Shown piece by piece: positions 30,786 through 41,671 of a stretch of DNA of 64,000 nt. Within the stretch, counting starts at the first letter, position 1; each line of letters opens with the position of its first letter. The position numbers and the translations under genes are program-made. The notes under the pieces were generated by a model. The model had not been told where the DNA came from and did no database searches. It saw nothing but the letters and a program-made list of their open reading frames with translations. This stretch comes from Takakia lepidozioides (Eukaryota; Streptophyta; Takakiopsida; Takakiales; Takakiaceae): contig CM060734.1 of assembly GCA_030704615.1 (NCBI GenBank), forward strand, positions 16,244,001 through 16,308,000, in the 5' to 3' direction.

Positions 30786-31540
30786 CTCCAACACGACGGC
30801 AAGCTCCAGCATCAAACACTGCCACTGAAATGGTGCAGGAGAGAAACAACCCCCTTGATGTGCTTGAGTCCGCATGCCCCGACCACGTTTGGCACATAGA
30901 ACGCACGAGTGTAGGGTCTCGTGTGAAATGTACAGCGATCAGGGCAACTAATTTCGAGAAGTGCACTTCATCTATATCCAGAGGTGGTGCCCGAACTCCT
31001 GCTCCGACTTTCACGGGTTTGATGCGTCCATACGGTCAACCAGAAGCCAAGAACCACAAGTTCTGGTTCTGCGCAGATGATTGTGCCAGATGTGTGCATG
31101 GAACTGTGCGTCCTTCCGTAGTGATGAAGCCATCTCCTCCAACCGTTTGGCCCATGAAGGTGGGAACACATCTCATATTTCAAGAGATTGAAATGCTGGA
31201 GGAGGCAGGCTTTTCCCTTGCGAGACAACCCCAACTCCATGCATGTGCTACTACTTCTACGTCCTCCCGGGTCCCCCCGGCAAATCCTGACTTGTGGCCA
31301 ACCAAACGAGATGGAAAGTTCGTTCGGCGTTTCCCTCCAACTGCTGAACACTTTGGCAAAATGGAGTCCGCAAGAATGCTCCAAGCTCGTGTTGGAAGCA
31401 CCACGGAAGTACCCGATCTAGGATATGGTCGGGTATTCACAATCATCACTTCCACATCTGCTGTTCATGACAGGACCTACGACATCACGGTTTCCAATTT
31501 CCCCAATTGCACATGTCCTGATTTTGTGAATATGCTATCT
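30786..31540 (+). pseudogene. MULE-type transposase, 3' part (copy 1)
   Basis: Continues the gene broken at 18,704. After a Pro/Thr/Arg-rich stretch it encodes GYGRVFTIITSTS and YDITVSNFPNCTCPDFV, the first half of a SWIM zinc finger (CxC...), which plant MULE transposases carry C-terminally. It is cut near 31,540 by a gypsy family 3 fragment before the CxH half; the downstream residues of that frame belong to the insertion. Confidence 0.65.
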
Positions 31541-31794
31541 GTCGAATGGCTTTTACTCACCCATCCCTTCGCTATCCGAGGTGGAAACTCCAAGATAGAA
31601 GAGTTGGATATTTCTAAGCACTCAGCCCGCTCAGTACAATCAGTCATGACCTACAGCTAGTGAATCATGGTTGTGCTTCCCAATTGTATTCCTTCTTGCC
31701 TTCATGTTATCAATTCACCTTATCTGATATTGAAGCATCAGATTACTTCAGTATCTACTTAATTCCAATTAATCATGCATTCATTTCACAGCTT
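31540..31794 (-). mobile_element. Gypsy family 3 leader/LTR fragment, inverted
   Basis: Matches the minus strand of 55,190-55,450 and, on the same strand, 7,610-7,850 (shared ATGACCTACAGCTAGTGAAT). It lies between the broken MULE and the next insertion and is cut at 31,794 inside the LTR. Confidence 0.75.
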
Positions 31795-32999
31795 TGTCGT
31801 GCGCATACATATCGCTACACAACTACATCGCTGTCCAAACCACACCACACATATATGCACAATAAAGTAGTCTGCCACAATGGATAAGAAAACTAGATAA
31901 ACACACTGTTTACACAAGAAAACAACATGAATCCAACAGCATCACTCTTTAAGATAATAGTTGAGCCAGGGGCACCCCAAGCTATGGGGACTCCACCCCA
32001 CAACAACCTACACTCTCATCATAAGCACACTCAGATCTGAAGCGATGAAGGAGCTCGGTCGCGCAGGCTCAACTCGAGAGAGATGAGCTGCGCGACTGCC
32101 GCTCTCGTGAAGATAAGACGGACCAGGTGTCAAACTAAACTTGACACCTGATTTAACACTTGACCTAAATCCAAGTGTTAAATACAAATAACTAGTTTTA
32201 TTCTAGCTGTTTTCACACTGTGCTTATTTAACTTGACAGCTGTCATGCGCATACATATCGCTACACAACTACATCGCTGTCCAAACCACACCACACATAT
32301 ATGCACAATAAAGTAGTCTGCCACAATCGCCCCCCTAGCTGGTGGATAGGTCCCTCTACCTCCAGATAGCTACAAGATGTAATAGCCACAGCCGTACTAA
32401 GTCCTCTATCACTGTCCCTATTGTACTCAAACTCTATAGACCAAGAGGCCGGGTACAAGAGTAGCCCCATCGTTAGTCGTCGTCTTGCAATCTGTGAACT
32501 TGAGCCAGGATCTCGTGTGTTCAAGGTCTCCTAGTAGCTGGGCCTTGCGTTTCTTGTTAGCCTTCCATGGTTGTATCCACTCCCACTATCCAATGCAATG
32601 TGGACATAACCAATCCCCATCTGGAACCATCTCAAGAGGTGGAGTCAAGCATCCCATATGCCAACCTCTAGAGCATCGATCACACACCAGCATGGTGGCT
32701 GCCCCTTTAGCAGACCCACACAACATGCACCTCAAACCTGCAGATACCACTGCCAGGTTTGGGTCAATCCTGCCATCGACATTCGGAAGGTGACATGGCG
32801 CACAATTACGCACATGGTCCTTCCAAGTTATGCCATCCCGACCCTCCAAGACCAAGACGCCTGAGGGCAAGACCTCTCGAACCCTCAAAATAACACGTCC
32901 TGCAGTCACATCCAGGGTCATAGGAGCAGTCTGCTGCAGATAGACATAGTCACCAGGGTTGAATCTCCGAACCCCAGGACGATAGCCCCCACCACGTAT
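31795..32999 (-). mobile_element. 3' end of a second, diverged DNMT/PHD-family element
   Basis: On the minus strand it reads: end of the pol ORF, polypurine tract (complement 32,327-32,340), A1' (32,326-32,241), GC, B2' (32,238-31,881), A2' (31,880-31,795). A1' and A2' are 86 bp and differ at one base. Only the last 45 bases or so of A closely resemble the first element. Its outer edge GCGCACGACA sits at the same point as in the first element. The 5' part is lost where the LTR at 33,000 begins. Confidence 0.85.
32586..32999 (-). pseudogene. C-terminal integrase tail and PHD finger of the second element
   Basis: About 138 codons, nearly identical to the end of the 991-codon frame: GGGYRPGVRRFNPGDYVYLQ, then CMLCG, LVCDRCSRGWHMGCL and WLCPHC. 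The PHD finger keeps all eight metal ligands. The frame runs on upstream to 33,140 only because it reads through the adjoining LTR. A fragment, not a functional gene. Confidence 0.85.
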
Positions 33000-33725
33000 T
33001 GTCGCGGCCCATTGCCTTGAGGGCAGGGGGTCAGGACACATGAGGGGCTGCCCCTGTGGTGGGGGCAGCGGCAGCGATAGGTATGGGGGGCTGAAGCACC
33101 CTTGAGTGCCCAAGGCACTCAGGGAAGCGAAGGCGCTCACTAGGTGGAGCCCCGCACACCGGGTTGCGGTGGGGGTGGCTCCATAAGGGGTGGTGGTAGC
33201 TTAGCGGGACTTAGTGGGGGTGGCATAGGACTCACCATGGGAGCGGAGACCTCGTGGTGGGAGTCGTGGGGAGTCTTGGGACTCATCGCGGTCCATAGGG
33301 GCCGTGGTGAGCGGGCCAAGACTCACCGCGACTCATCACCGGGAGTCGAGGGTTTTCGTGGTGGTTCGCCATAAAATGGCATGGCTGGTTGTGAAACCCC
33401 CGCGGACACCTACAGAAGTATATATAGGGAGTAGTAACCCCGAGAACGGTGCAAGCCCGTTGGTGACCAAAAACTAGTGAGTAAGCGAGCGAGCCGGAAA
33501 GCGACCAAAGAGTGGGGAGCTGTTCCGGACTGCCATCTACCAAAGGGAATTCTCCTAGTCCCAAATAGGTGGAGGGTTTAGTGGGAAGCGAAGGGGGACC
33601 GTTATGTCCCGGTGAGCAGCCGAAGCTCCAAGTTGGCCCGGGCGGCCAGGTTGGGAGTCAGGTGCGCGCATCAAAGCGAGTAACTATGACTTGAAGGGGA
33701 GCTTACCAAAGTGAGGTGCGCGACA
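33000..33725 (+). repeat. LTR, gypsy family 2 (5' LTR of truncated copy)
   Basis: 726 bp, TGTCGCGG ... GCGCGACA, with the terminal inverted repeat TGTCGCG/CGCGACA. It matches 36,835-37,565 and the complement of 42,724-43,447. It contains AGTATATATAGGGAGTAG near 33,417-33,434, a TATA-box candidate. It inserted into the PHD-element fragment (left flank CACCACGTAT). Confidence 0.9.
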
Positions 33726-33727
33726 CT

Positions 33728-33739
33728 TGGTATCAGAGC
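33728..33739 (+). promoter_or_regulatory. Primer-binding site, initiator tRNA-Met
   Basis: TGGTATCAGAGC, two bases after the LTR; the usual plant initiator-Met primer site. Confidence 0.9.
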
Positions 33740-33780
33740 TTAGAGTTTAGTACGCGATTGTCCTTGGGATTGGCCTCATC

Positions 33781-35015
33781 ATGGGGTCGGGCAAGCCGAA
33801 GCGAAAGCGGAACGGCCCAAAAGATGATGATCCCGGTGAGCCCGATGGGGGCGGCGTGTCACCGAGGCGGCCGTTTGAGGAAGCGATGCATGTTTCCAAA
33901 AACGAGGCCGCCCAAGAGCGGGAGGAATCCGAGGAGTCGGAGCCCGAGGAATCCTTGAGAGCTCCGACAAACCAAGAGATGCCTCCCATGCCGGCAGCCT
34001 TGTGGGAAGGGTTGTTGGCGCAGTTTGGCGGGACGTTGAAAGACGTGTTGAAGGCGGCTAATGCCACTTCCGCTAAGGCAAAGTTTAAGGTGAAGCCTAA
34101 GGAACCCGGCACCTTCGAGGGCGTCCGAAATCGGAAGGCACTCAACACCTGGCTCCTGGAGCTAGAGCAGTACTTCCGGGCGGCCAAGTTGAGTGACGAG
34201 GATCGGGTGGAAGTGGCTCCCACCTATTTGAGGGGCTATGCTCAACAATGGTGGCAGAAACGCCTTCATGACCGAGGCCCAAGCCCGGAAACCTTGAACT
34301 GGAGTGGGTTCAAGGAATTGATGAAGAGACAATTTGTGCCCTCAACGCGTCCTGGCTCGCCCGGGACAAGATGAGGAATTTGAAGCAAACAGATGACATT
34401 CGGGGATATGTCCAGGCTTTCAATGTGATGTTGCTCGAAGTTGCGGACATGGCAGAACCAGAAATGGTCTTCAACTTTGTGGCGGGACTGGCCCCATGGG
34501 CCAGGTGGAAGTTGGAGGAGAAGCCACCCAAGACTTTGAACGAGGCTATTGAGAGGGCTGAATGTTTCTCAGATGTCCCTAGGGGTGAAAGACAAGGCCG
34601 TACGGAGCTGAACCACAAGAAAATTCGGCGGGAAGGTGACTCCTTCCGACCGGAAAAGAAGTGGGATAGGCCACGTGGCAAAAATGGCACGTGGAAATCG
34701 AAGGGAGGGCCTTCACACGTCAAGGCGGCACCCGGTGCTTCGAAAGGAAAAGCGGGTGGAGCGGCTTATGGCGGACAGAAGGCGACCTTTGATGGAGTGT
34801 GTTTCAATTGCGGGGAGCCCGGGCACATGGCCAAGAAGTGCACGAAGCCCCGACAATTGAACATGACTCGAGCGACCACGGAGCTGTCGGAAGATACCAT
34901 CAGTCGCTTGGTGGAAGCGGTGGTCGCCAGGACTTGCAAGGTAGGCAAATTTTCTTGTGAGTTGTATCAGGAAACTGGCGCCTTACGAAAAGGGAGTCAG
35001 TTATTGTTCGTGGAT
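33781..35015 (+). pseudogene. Gypsy family 2 Gag, truncated copy
   Basis: Starts MGSGKPKRKRNG. An acidic stretch is followed by the capsid domain (LNTWLLELEQYFRAAKL, TYLRGYAQQWWQK, FKELMKRQFVP). The frame shifts near 34,360 to MRNLKQTDDIRGYVQAFNVM and ends with the CCHC knuckle CFNCGEPGHMAKKC (34,802-34,843). The copy stops after LLFVDGI near 35,015, just before the protease, where LINE-like sequence begins. No right LTR or target duplication remains for this copy. Confidence 0.85.
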
Positions 35016-35770
35016 GGGATAAAACATTGCCGAACCTCCTTCATCGGGAGGTCCTTCTCCCCCTATGACCGTGAAACCCTAAACCCTATTCCCGCGGACA
35101 CTCATTTCCGGAAAATAGTCCCGCTCATGTTTTTTTCGACACTTACGACTCTGCTCATGGCTCATGCCGCTCATGGCTCATGGTTCATGAAATAGCAGCC
35201 CCCCTCCCTAGATGCTCCTGAGGTACATGTCTGCATCACAGAATGTAACCCGGATAAAGACATCCTACACATCTCCCCCATTTTACGTCTTGGCAAACGT
35301 CTGTCCAAGCTATATGCCCCCCAAGGTCGCTATATGGGACTCATCCCGAATGACCGACTCACTTGGCTCTGGCACAGATATTCTACTTCAAGCCCACCAT
35401 CCAGCCAGCTCACGCCAGATAGGCAAGACTTTGCCATAGAAGTCTGCTGGCTCGTAGACCGCTATCTGATTGATACCCCTCCCAAAAAACCTCGCTCCAC
35501 CCTCAAGCTCACACAAGCCTAGTCTCTTACTACCCTCCCCCCAGACGTTCTTGCACTCCTTATAGATTCCTTCCAAATCACGCACTCTTACTACTCGAGC
35601 CCACTTACTGCCCCATGCTCCTCTCATCATACTCCAGCTCGCACCCCGCGACTGCCTATTTGGAGCCACTGGCTCTGCCTCCCAACACACCTGGGCCGGC
35701 CGCGGTTATGCACACCCGCCCCCAGGCTCTTCCACGCATGACGCTTTGCAATGGGCCCACCTCGCGGCTC
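35016..35770 (+). pseudogene. LINE fragment upstream of its RNase H domain
   Basis: Frames such as 35,334-35,522 (TPDRQDFAIEVCWLVDRYL) and 35,615 onward read toward a junction at 35,768-35,770. The natural continuation is on the minus strand from 38,191 to 37,566, then at 43,448 onward, so I assign it to the same LINE. By itself it has no diagnostic domain. The first 200 bases include CTCATGGCTCATG repeats also seen near 52,790-52,840. Confidence 0.5.
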
Positions 35771-35932
35771 AATAAGTCGAGGAGGTTCAAGAACCGAGAA
35801 ACGGAGTATCTCGTCAAATGGAAGGGCTATCATCATGTGGAGGCATCTTGGGTGCGTGCCTCAGAAATGGGAAACGCATCCGAGGCGGTTGCAATTTTCG
35901 AAGGGCGACCTCAAAAACGGAAGCAGCGTTGA
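35771..35932 (+). pseudogene. Chromodomain of gypsy family 2 integrase (displaced)
   Basis: RRFKNRETEYLVKWKGY and EASWV are the chromodomain core (aromatic cage Tyr/Trp/Trp positions), followed by a basic tail and stop. It is the missing C terminus of the integrase ending at 38,192 on the other strand (EYEVEVVL). Chromodomains target chromoviral integration to methylated histone H3. Confidence 0.85.
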
Positions 35933-35934
35933 TG

Positions 35935-36834
35935 GGGACATCAACCTTGGAGCATGGGGGAGGAAATGCATGCTTAGCCCGACTTAGCTAGCTTAGGAAT
36001 CCGATTGCAAAAACTTGTATTGTACAAAAATTTGTTATAAAGGAAATGGGTTCCAAATGTTGTGCGTCCTATTTTGTTTGGAATGGTGATGCATGGTGTG
36101 GTTGGCTAGTGTGTAGAATGCATGCTAGCTTACAAAAGTGGGAGAGGTAAATTGGGTTAATTGTGTGTTTGCGCAGTGCCGAAATCGGGTGACTTCCATC
36201 CAAAGGGGCAAGGAAACTTGCGCCTTCTTTAGGAGTTCACGTGCTAGTGCGCACCTGGCGCGTGCGCATACTATAACTGCGCTACCGAGGGGGTTGCTTT
36301 GTAGTGCGGGCTAACGCGGAAGCTACGTGCTTCCGTTCACGTACTCGTGTAGCCTCGGGATGAAGTCGTAGTGCGGCTTCGGCGTGTTCCCGTACCTCAG
36401 GCCAGCATTCCAAGGCGGACCCAATTGTAGTGATTGGGGCGCGCGGTTGGTTCAAGGTTATCTTCCTAGTCAAAGAGGGTTTGAGGTGAACCCTTGCTCA
36501 AGGTGATGCCAAAAGCGGCATCATGAGCAGTCGCAAGCAATGTTGTTGCAATAAGGCGATTCAATCCTCGGGGAGGATCGTTCCTTGGCCTTGAAGTAGG
36601 CCAAGAAGAGTGCACTGGGAGAAGCTTGAGAGGCTCCACCCTTGGCCGGGACTTGGAGGAAGTCGGCCGAACTAGCTAGTGAAGAGTAGAGTCAAGTGTG
36701 GGGTTTGGTTATTTCCCATGGGACGCCATGGTACGGAAACAAACTCCTTGATGTGGGACGCCACAACTTGGATGTTCGTTTCCACAAAATGTACAAGCCG
36801 ATGAGGACATCGACTCCCTGTTGGTAGGGGTGTG
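35935..36834 (+). other. 3' untranslated region of gypsy family 2
   Basis: 900 bp between the chromodomain stop and the LTR. No gene is visible. It ends TTGGTAGGGGTGTG before the LTR, a weak polypurine tract. Confidence 0.6.
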
Positions 36835-37565
36835 TGTCGCGGCCATTTGCCTTGAGGGCACGGGGTCGGGACACAAGAGGGGCTGCCCCTGTGGTGGGGG
36901 CAGTGGCAGTGGCAGCGATAGGTATGGGGGGCTGAAGCACCCTTGAGTGCCCAAAGCACTCAAGGAGGCGGAGGCGCTCATTAGGTGGAGCCCCGCACAC
37001 CGGGTTGCGGTGGGGGTGGCTCCACAAGGGGTGGTGGTAGCTTAGCGGGACTTAGTGGGGGTGGCATAGGACTCACCCTGGGGCGGAGACCTCGTGGTGG
37101 GAGTCGTGGGGAGTCTTGGGACTCATCACGGTCCATAGGGGCCGTGGTGTGTGGGCCAAGACTCACCGCGACTCATCACCGGGAGTCGAGGGTGTTCGTG
37201 GTGGTTCGCCATAAAATGGCATGGTTGTTTGTGAAATCCCCGCGGACAGCTACAGAAGTATATATAGGGAGTAGTAACCCCGAGAACGGTGCAAGCCCAT
37301 TGGTGACCAAAAGCTAGTGAATAAGCGAGCGAGCCGGAAAGCGACCAAAGAGTGGGGAGCTGTTCCGGACTGCCAACTACCAAAGGGAATTTCGCTGGTT
37401 CTAAATCGTTGGAGGGTTCTTTGGGAGATCAAGGGGGGACCGTTATGTCCCGGTGAGCAGCCAAAGCTCCAAGTTGGCCCGGCGGTCAGGTTGGGAGTTA
37501 GGCGCGCGCATCAAGCGAGTAACTATGACTTGAGGGGGGAGCTTACCGAAGTGAGGTGCGCGACA
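36835..37565 (+). repeat. LTR, gypsy family 2 (displaced 3' LTR)
   Basis: 731 bp, TGTCGCGG ... GCGCGACA, followed by CAGTG (37,566-37,570), the complement of CACTG found after the other LTR at 43,448-43,452. This pair is the 5-bp target duplication of the element at 38,192-43,447. TATA-like AGTATATATAGGGAG near 37,257. Confidence 0.9.
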
Positions 37566-38191
37566 CAGTGTGTGAACGAACTTTAAGAAAGTAGATGGGT
37601 TGGTTTATGGAAATAGCGAGATGAACTATAGCACTAGCGATGAGGTTTCGGTCTGAGTGGTGGTGGTGAGAGGAGGGTCGGGAGAGGTGGTTCCAGATGA
37701 GGAAGGGTGAGGTCAAACTGTCGGTGAAGATATAGTGAGGTGGGGAGAATGAGGAGAGCTGGGTGAGGGCATCATGTATTGCCATGAGCTCGGCACGGAG
37801 GATGGTGGCCAGGCCAGGAAGGCGTAGAGAGACGCCTTGGTTGGTAGCGGTGTGGTAGATACCATAGCCCGCCCGGGGGCCGGCTATTAGGGATCCGTCG
37901 GTGTAGTGGGAGTTGGCAGGTGGGTATCTAAGGGGGAGGTCCATCTGGGTTGTCGGGGGTTTGGTGCGGACAGTGATGGGGGGGGGGGGGGGGGAGGGGG
38001 CTGGGCGGGCGATCATACGAGGCCATGTTTTGGAGTTGGGCATTTTAGGGTAGAGGCGAGAGGTAGGAGTTTGGTGAGGGGGGGGTAGGGAATGTGGTGG
38101 CCTTCATGCCATGTGTATCTGTTAGGAGGGGGTGCGGGTTATTAGGGAGTTGTTGGTGTGTTAGTAGCAGAATGGTGGCAGTAGAGCGGGA
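37566..38191 (-). pseudogene. LINE RNase H domain, N-terminal two thirds
   Basis: Minus-strand frame with YTDGSLI (first catalytic Asp), LRAELMAIHDAL (Glu), YIFTDSLTSPFLI (Asp) and IYFLKVRSHT, the usual order for type I RNase H of plant LINEs. It breaks at the LTR, and the last motif TGITNNDMAD is found at 43,450 onward. A G16 tract at 37,979-37,994 lies within it. Confidence 0.85.
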
Positions 38192-39060
38192 GAGTACTAC
38201 CTCCACCTCATACTCAGGTTCATTTTCATGATCTAACAACACAGGTGGCGGACGCAACACTTGATGCCGATTCGGACGCGCTTCATCTTTGAAGTAAGGC
38301 TTCAAAAGGGAGACGTGGAATACTGGATGCACCTTGCTGTTTGCCGACAGCTCCAATTCATACACATCCTCATTCATAATCTTCCGGATGCGAAAGGGTC
38401 CCGCATATGGAGGTACGAACTTTGGACTCACCAGTCGGAAATTCTTGATGTTCAACCGGACCTCCGTGCCTGCCTCAAACGTCACTTCCCTCCGCTTCTG
38501 ATTCGTCTGCCTTTCATACCGTTTCCTAGCTTTGGCAATGTTGTACTTTGCGAGCTTCAACAAACGCTCGCGTTCTTCCAGTACCACCGCTACTGCCGGT
38601 TCCTCAACGTCCTGGGCGGCCCAACTTGCTTTTCCATAGACCAATACGAAAGGGGAAACTCCCGTTGCGGAGTGTTCTGTGTTATTATAACAGAACTCTG
38701 CCGCGTCTAAGTGTTCCACCCAGTCTGTTTGGTCTGCCGACACGTAATTCTGCAAGATCTGCTTCACTACGGAATTCACTCTTTCCGTTTGGCCGTCGGT
38801 CGTAGGTCGGAAGGCGGTGCTCATCTTCAGCCTCGTCCCCATCTTCTTCCAAAGTGCCCTCCAAAATTTACTTGTAAACTTTGGATCGCGGTCCGAGACA
38901 ATATCCTTCGGGACTCCATGATGCTTTAAGACGTGGGCGAAGTAAAGTCGCCCTGTTTCCTGTGCCGTTGCCGTCTCCTTGGTGGGGATGAAATGGCCCA
39001 TTTTACTGAACCTATCCACCACCACCATGATTGCATCGAATCATTTTGACAGCGGCATAA
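38192..39060 (-). pseudogene. Gypsy family 2 integrase core and C-terminal domain
   Basis: [30 protein letters not shown] (second Asp) and RPTTDGQTERVN (Glu) are the DDE core; GPFRIRKI and VHPVFHVSLLKPY are the GPF/GPY module. The frame is broken near 39,060 from the zinc-finger half of integrase. The frame runs past 38,192 to 38,045 only by reading into LINE DNA. Confidence 0.9.
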
Positions 39061-40829
39061 CAGTCCTGAAATCCATCGAGACGCTTTCCCAAGTCCCCTC
39101 TGGAATCGGCAAGGGTTGTAACACCCCCACTTGTTTTTTGTACTCGCTCCGGTTTTGTTTGGCATGTGGTGCATGTCTTGACATACTCCTCTGCCTCCAT
39201 CAGTTTGGGCCAGAAATACTCTTTCTTCAAGAGTGCCGCAGTGCGCTTGGCTCCGCCGTGGCCTGCAAGCGGGCTATCATGGCATTCTCTCAAGAGGCTA
39301 TTTCTGATCCCTCCCTTCGGCACGTAGAGACGCTTTTGCTTATACCGGAACAGTCCATTTTGCAAGTGGAACTGCGATTTAACCCCCATCCTCAAGTCTT
39401 GCATCACGGACTTCGCCAGCTCATCCTTTCGGCAAGCCTTCCGGATCTTCCTTTGGAGCGCCGTCTCGCCCCTGTACACCAACAAAAGCTGCTGCTTTCT
39501 ACTTAAGGCATCGGCCACCACGTTGTCCCGTCCCGGTTTGTACTGGATATCCACGTCGAACACCGCCAAAGTATCTTGCCACCTAAGTTGTTTTAAGGAC
39601 AACTTGGGCTGCGTGGCAAAATACTTCACCGTGACATTGCCCGTGAACACCTTCACTGGGTTGGAACCAACATAGTGGCGCCAAAGCTCAAGACAGTGCA
39701 CCACCGCCTTCATCTCTTTCTCGTGCGTCGGCCACCATCGCTCCACTTCATTCAGTTTCTTACTTTCGTAAGCCACTGGGCATCCATCTTGCATCAGTAC
39801 ACCCCCAATCGCGAAGTCTGACGCATCTGTATGAATCTCGAACGGACGATCGAACTCCGGGATTTTCAAGACTGGAGCTTCCGCCATCCGCTGCTTCAAT
39901 TCAGCAAAAACTTGGCCACAAAAGGTGTTCCATGCCCAGACTTTGGATTTACACAGAAGGTTTGACAGCGGCCCCACGATCTTGGCGAAATTTCTCACAT
40001 ACTTCCGGTAGTAGGAGGCGAGTCCTAGGAAGGATCGCACTCCCGGGACCAAAGTCGGAGGCTCCCAGTCCAAGATTGCCCTCACCTTCCTGTCATCCAT
40101 TTTGATCCCATCCTGCGTAATCACATGCCCCAGGAACTCCACTTTTGTGACCCCGAATTCGCACTTTGAAGCTTTGGCATACAGCTTCCCTTCCCGCAAT
40201 TTCTGGAACACCCTTTTGAGGTGCTCCAGGTGCTCCTCCTTTGTTTTCGAATACACCAAGATGTCGTAGATGTACACGATCACAAAGTCATCCAACCACT
40301 CCTGGAAAAGGCTGTTCATCAGCGTGCTAAAGGTCGCGGGAGAGTTGGTGAGTCCAAAAGGCATCACCAAGAACTCATATGAACCATACCTTGTCCTGCA
40401 CGTGGTCTTCTCCTCATCTCCTTCCGCCACTCGAATTTGATGATAGTCGGAGCGCAGATCGATCCGGCTGAAATACTTCGCTCCTGCCAACCGAGCGAAA
40501 AGGTCGTCGATCCTTGGCAAAGGGTACCGGTTTTTTATAGTCACCTTATTCAAAGCCCTGTAATCGACACACATCCGCAGCGTCCCATCCTTCTTGTCTG
40601 CGAATAGCACCGGGGCTCCGTAAGGTGACTTACTCGGCCGTATGTACCCCTTTGACATTAGATCTTTGAGCTGAGTCTTCAGCTCGACCAACTCTCTGTG
40701 GCTCAACCGGTAGGGCGCCTTGGCAGGCTGTTTCGATCCCGGTATCACCTCAATCTTGTGGTCAACTCCTCTTCGCGGTGGCAAGCCGCTTGGTAAATCC
40801 TCCGGCATCACATCCTGGTATTTCTCCAA
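39012..40829 (-). pseudogene. Gypsy family 2 RT-RNase H-integrase zinc domain
   Basis: 605 codons. [41 protein letters not shown]. The active-site box reads [10 protein letters not shown], so the first Asp of YIDD is Tyr here although the related fragment at 9,737 keeps YIDD. RNase [16 protein letters not shown]. Integrase zinc finger: [14 protein letters not shown] ... CTTCQTKP. The RT should be inactive. Confidence 0.9.
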
Positions 40830-40852
40830 AATCCCCTTGATCCAATCTGGGC

Positions 40853-41653
40853 TCAGCTCCCCATCGCCTTTTCTTCTTGTGGCATCAATCCTTCCACAAA
40901 AAGGCCCATTTGCATATGGTCAGGAATATTATGGTTATTCCATCGCCGGAGGATATCTTCCAATTGTCCCGCAAAGTTCACTTCTCTAATATAGAGCAAA
41001 AACTGGGGCTCGTGTGCCTCCTCCACGGCCCACTCCCTTGCTGACAGGAGGTTTATTCGCCCTCCCACGGGTTTGGGCGTTTCCGACACTCGTAAGACCT
41101 CGCCACCATTCCCACATGGCAGCGTGACTACTCTCTTGCGGCCATCTATGACCACTCCGGATTTGCTCAAAAAGGTCATCCCCAAAATGAGATCCACTCC
41201 ATCGATCTCGTAGATGGTGAAGTTCTCACGTCCCTCCCAACTCCCTAGTTGAAGAGGAACATCAAACGCCAACCTTGTCGCCAATTGCGGTTCTCCTTTG
41301 GCAGAACGCACCTCAATAGAGGCCCCCACGTCACTTGTCGGGAGTCCCAGCTTTTGTGCTGTTGCCGGTGTCATGAAGGAGTGTGACGCTCCTGTGTCCA
41401 CCAACAACGACACGTTAGTTCCGGATATTATCCCATCCACGAACAATAACTGACTCCCTTTACGTAAGGCGCCAGTTTCCTGATACAACTCACAAGAAAA
41501 TTTGCCTACCTTGCAAGTCCTGGCGACCACCGCTTCCACCAAGCGACTGATGGTATCTTCCGACAACTCTGTGGTCGCCCGAGTCATGTTCAATTGCCGG
41601 GGCTTCGTGCACTTCTTGGCCATGTGCCCGGGCTCCCCGCAATTGAAACACAC
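40853..41653 (-). pseudogene. Gypsy family 2 nucleocapsid and protease
   Basis: CFNCGEPGHMAKKC knuckle at the start, then LLVDTGASHSFMTP (DTG active site) and GVDLILGMTFL (ILG strand). A stop near 40,853 separates it from RT; the same spacing occurs in the fragment at 8,589-9,798. The protease motifs are intact. Confidence 0.85.
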
Positions 41654-41671
41654 TCCATCAAAGGTCGCCTT

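Larger units (their letters stand above)
35771..38191. other. Inverted 2.4-kb segment
   Basis: Both ends lie in sequences that are continuous only if this block is turned round. At 35,771 a gypsy chromodomain begins mid-protein next to LINE sequence; at 38,191 LINE sequence begins next to the integrase end that should carry that chromodomain. CTC (35,768-35,770) and GAG (38,192-38,194) give a 3-bp microhomology at the two breakpoints. Confidence 0.8.

Noticed and set aside
35066-35082. Plant telomere-like AAACCCTAAACCC
   Set aside because: Fewer than three units; too short for an interstitial telomere.
36282-37166. Short ORFs in the gypsy family 2 3' UTR and LTR
   Set aside because: They recur in each LTR copy on both strands and have no coding features.
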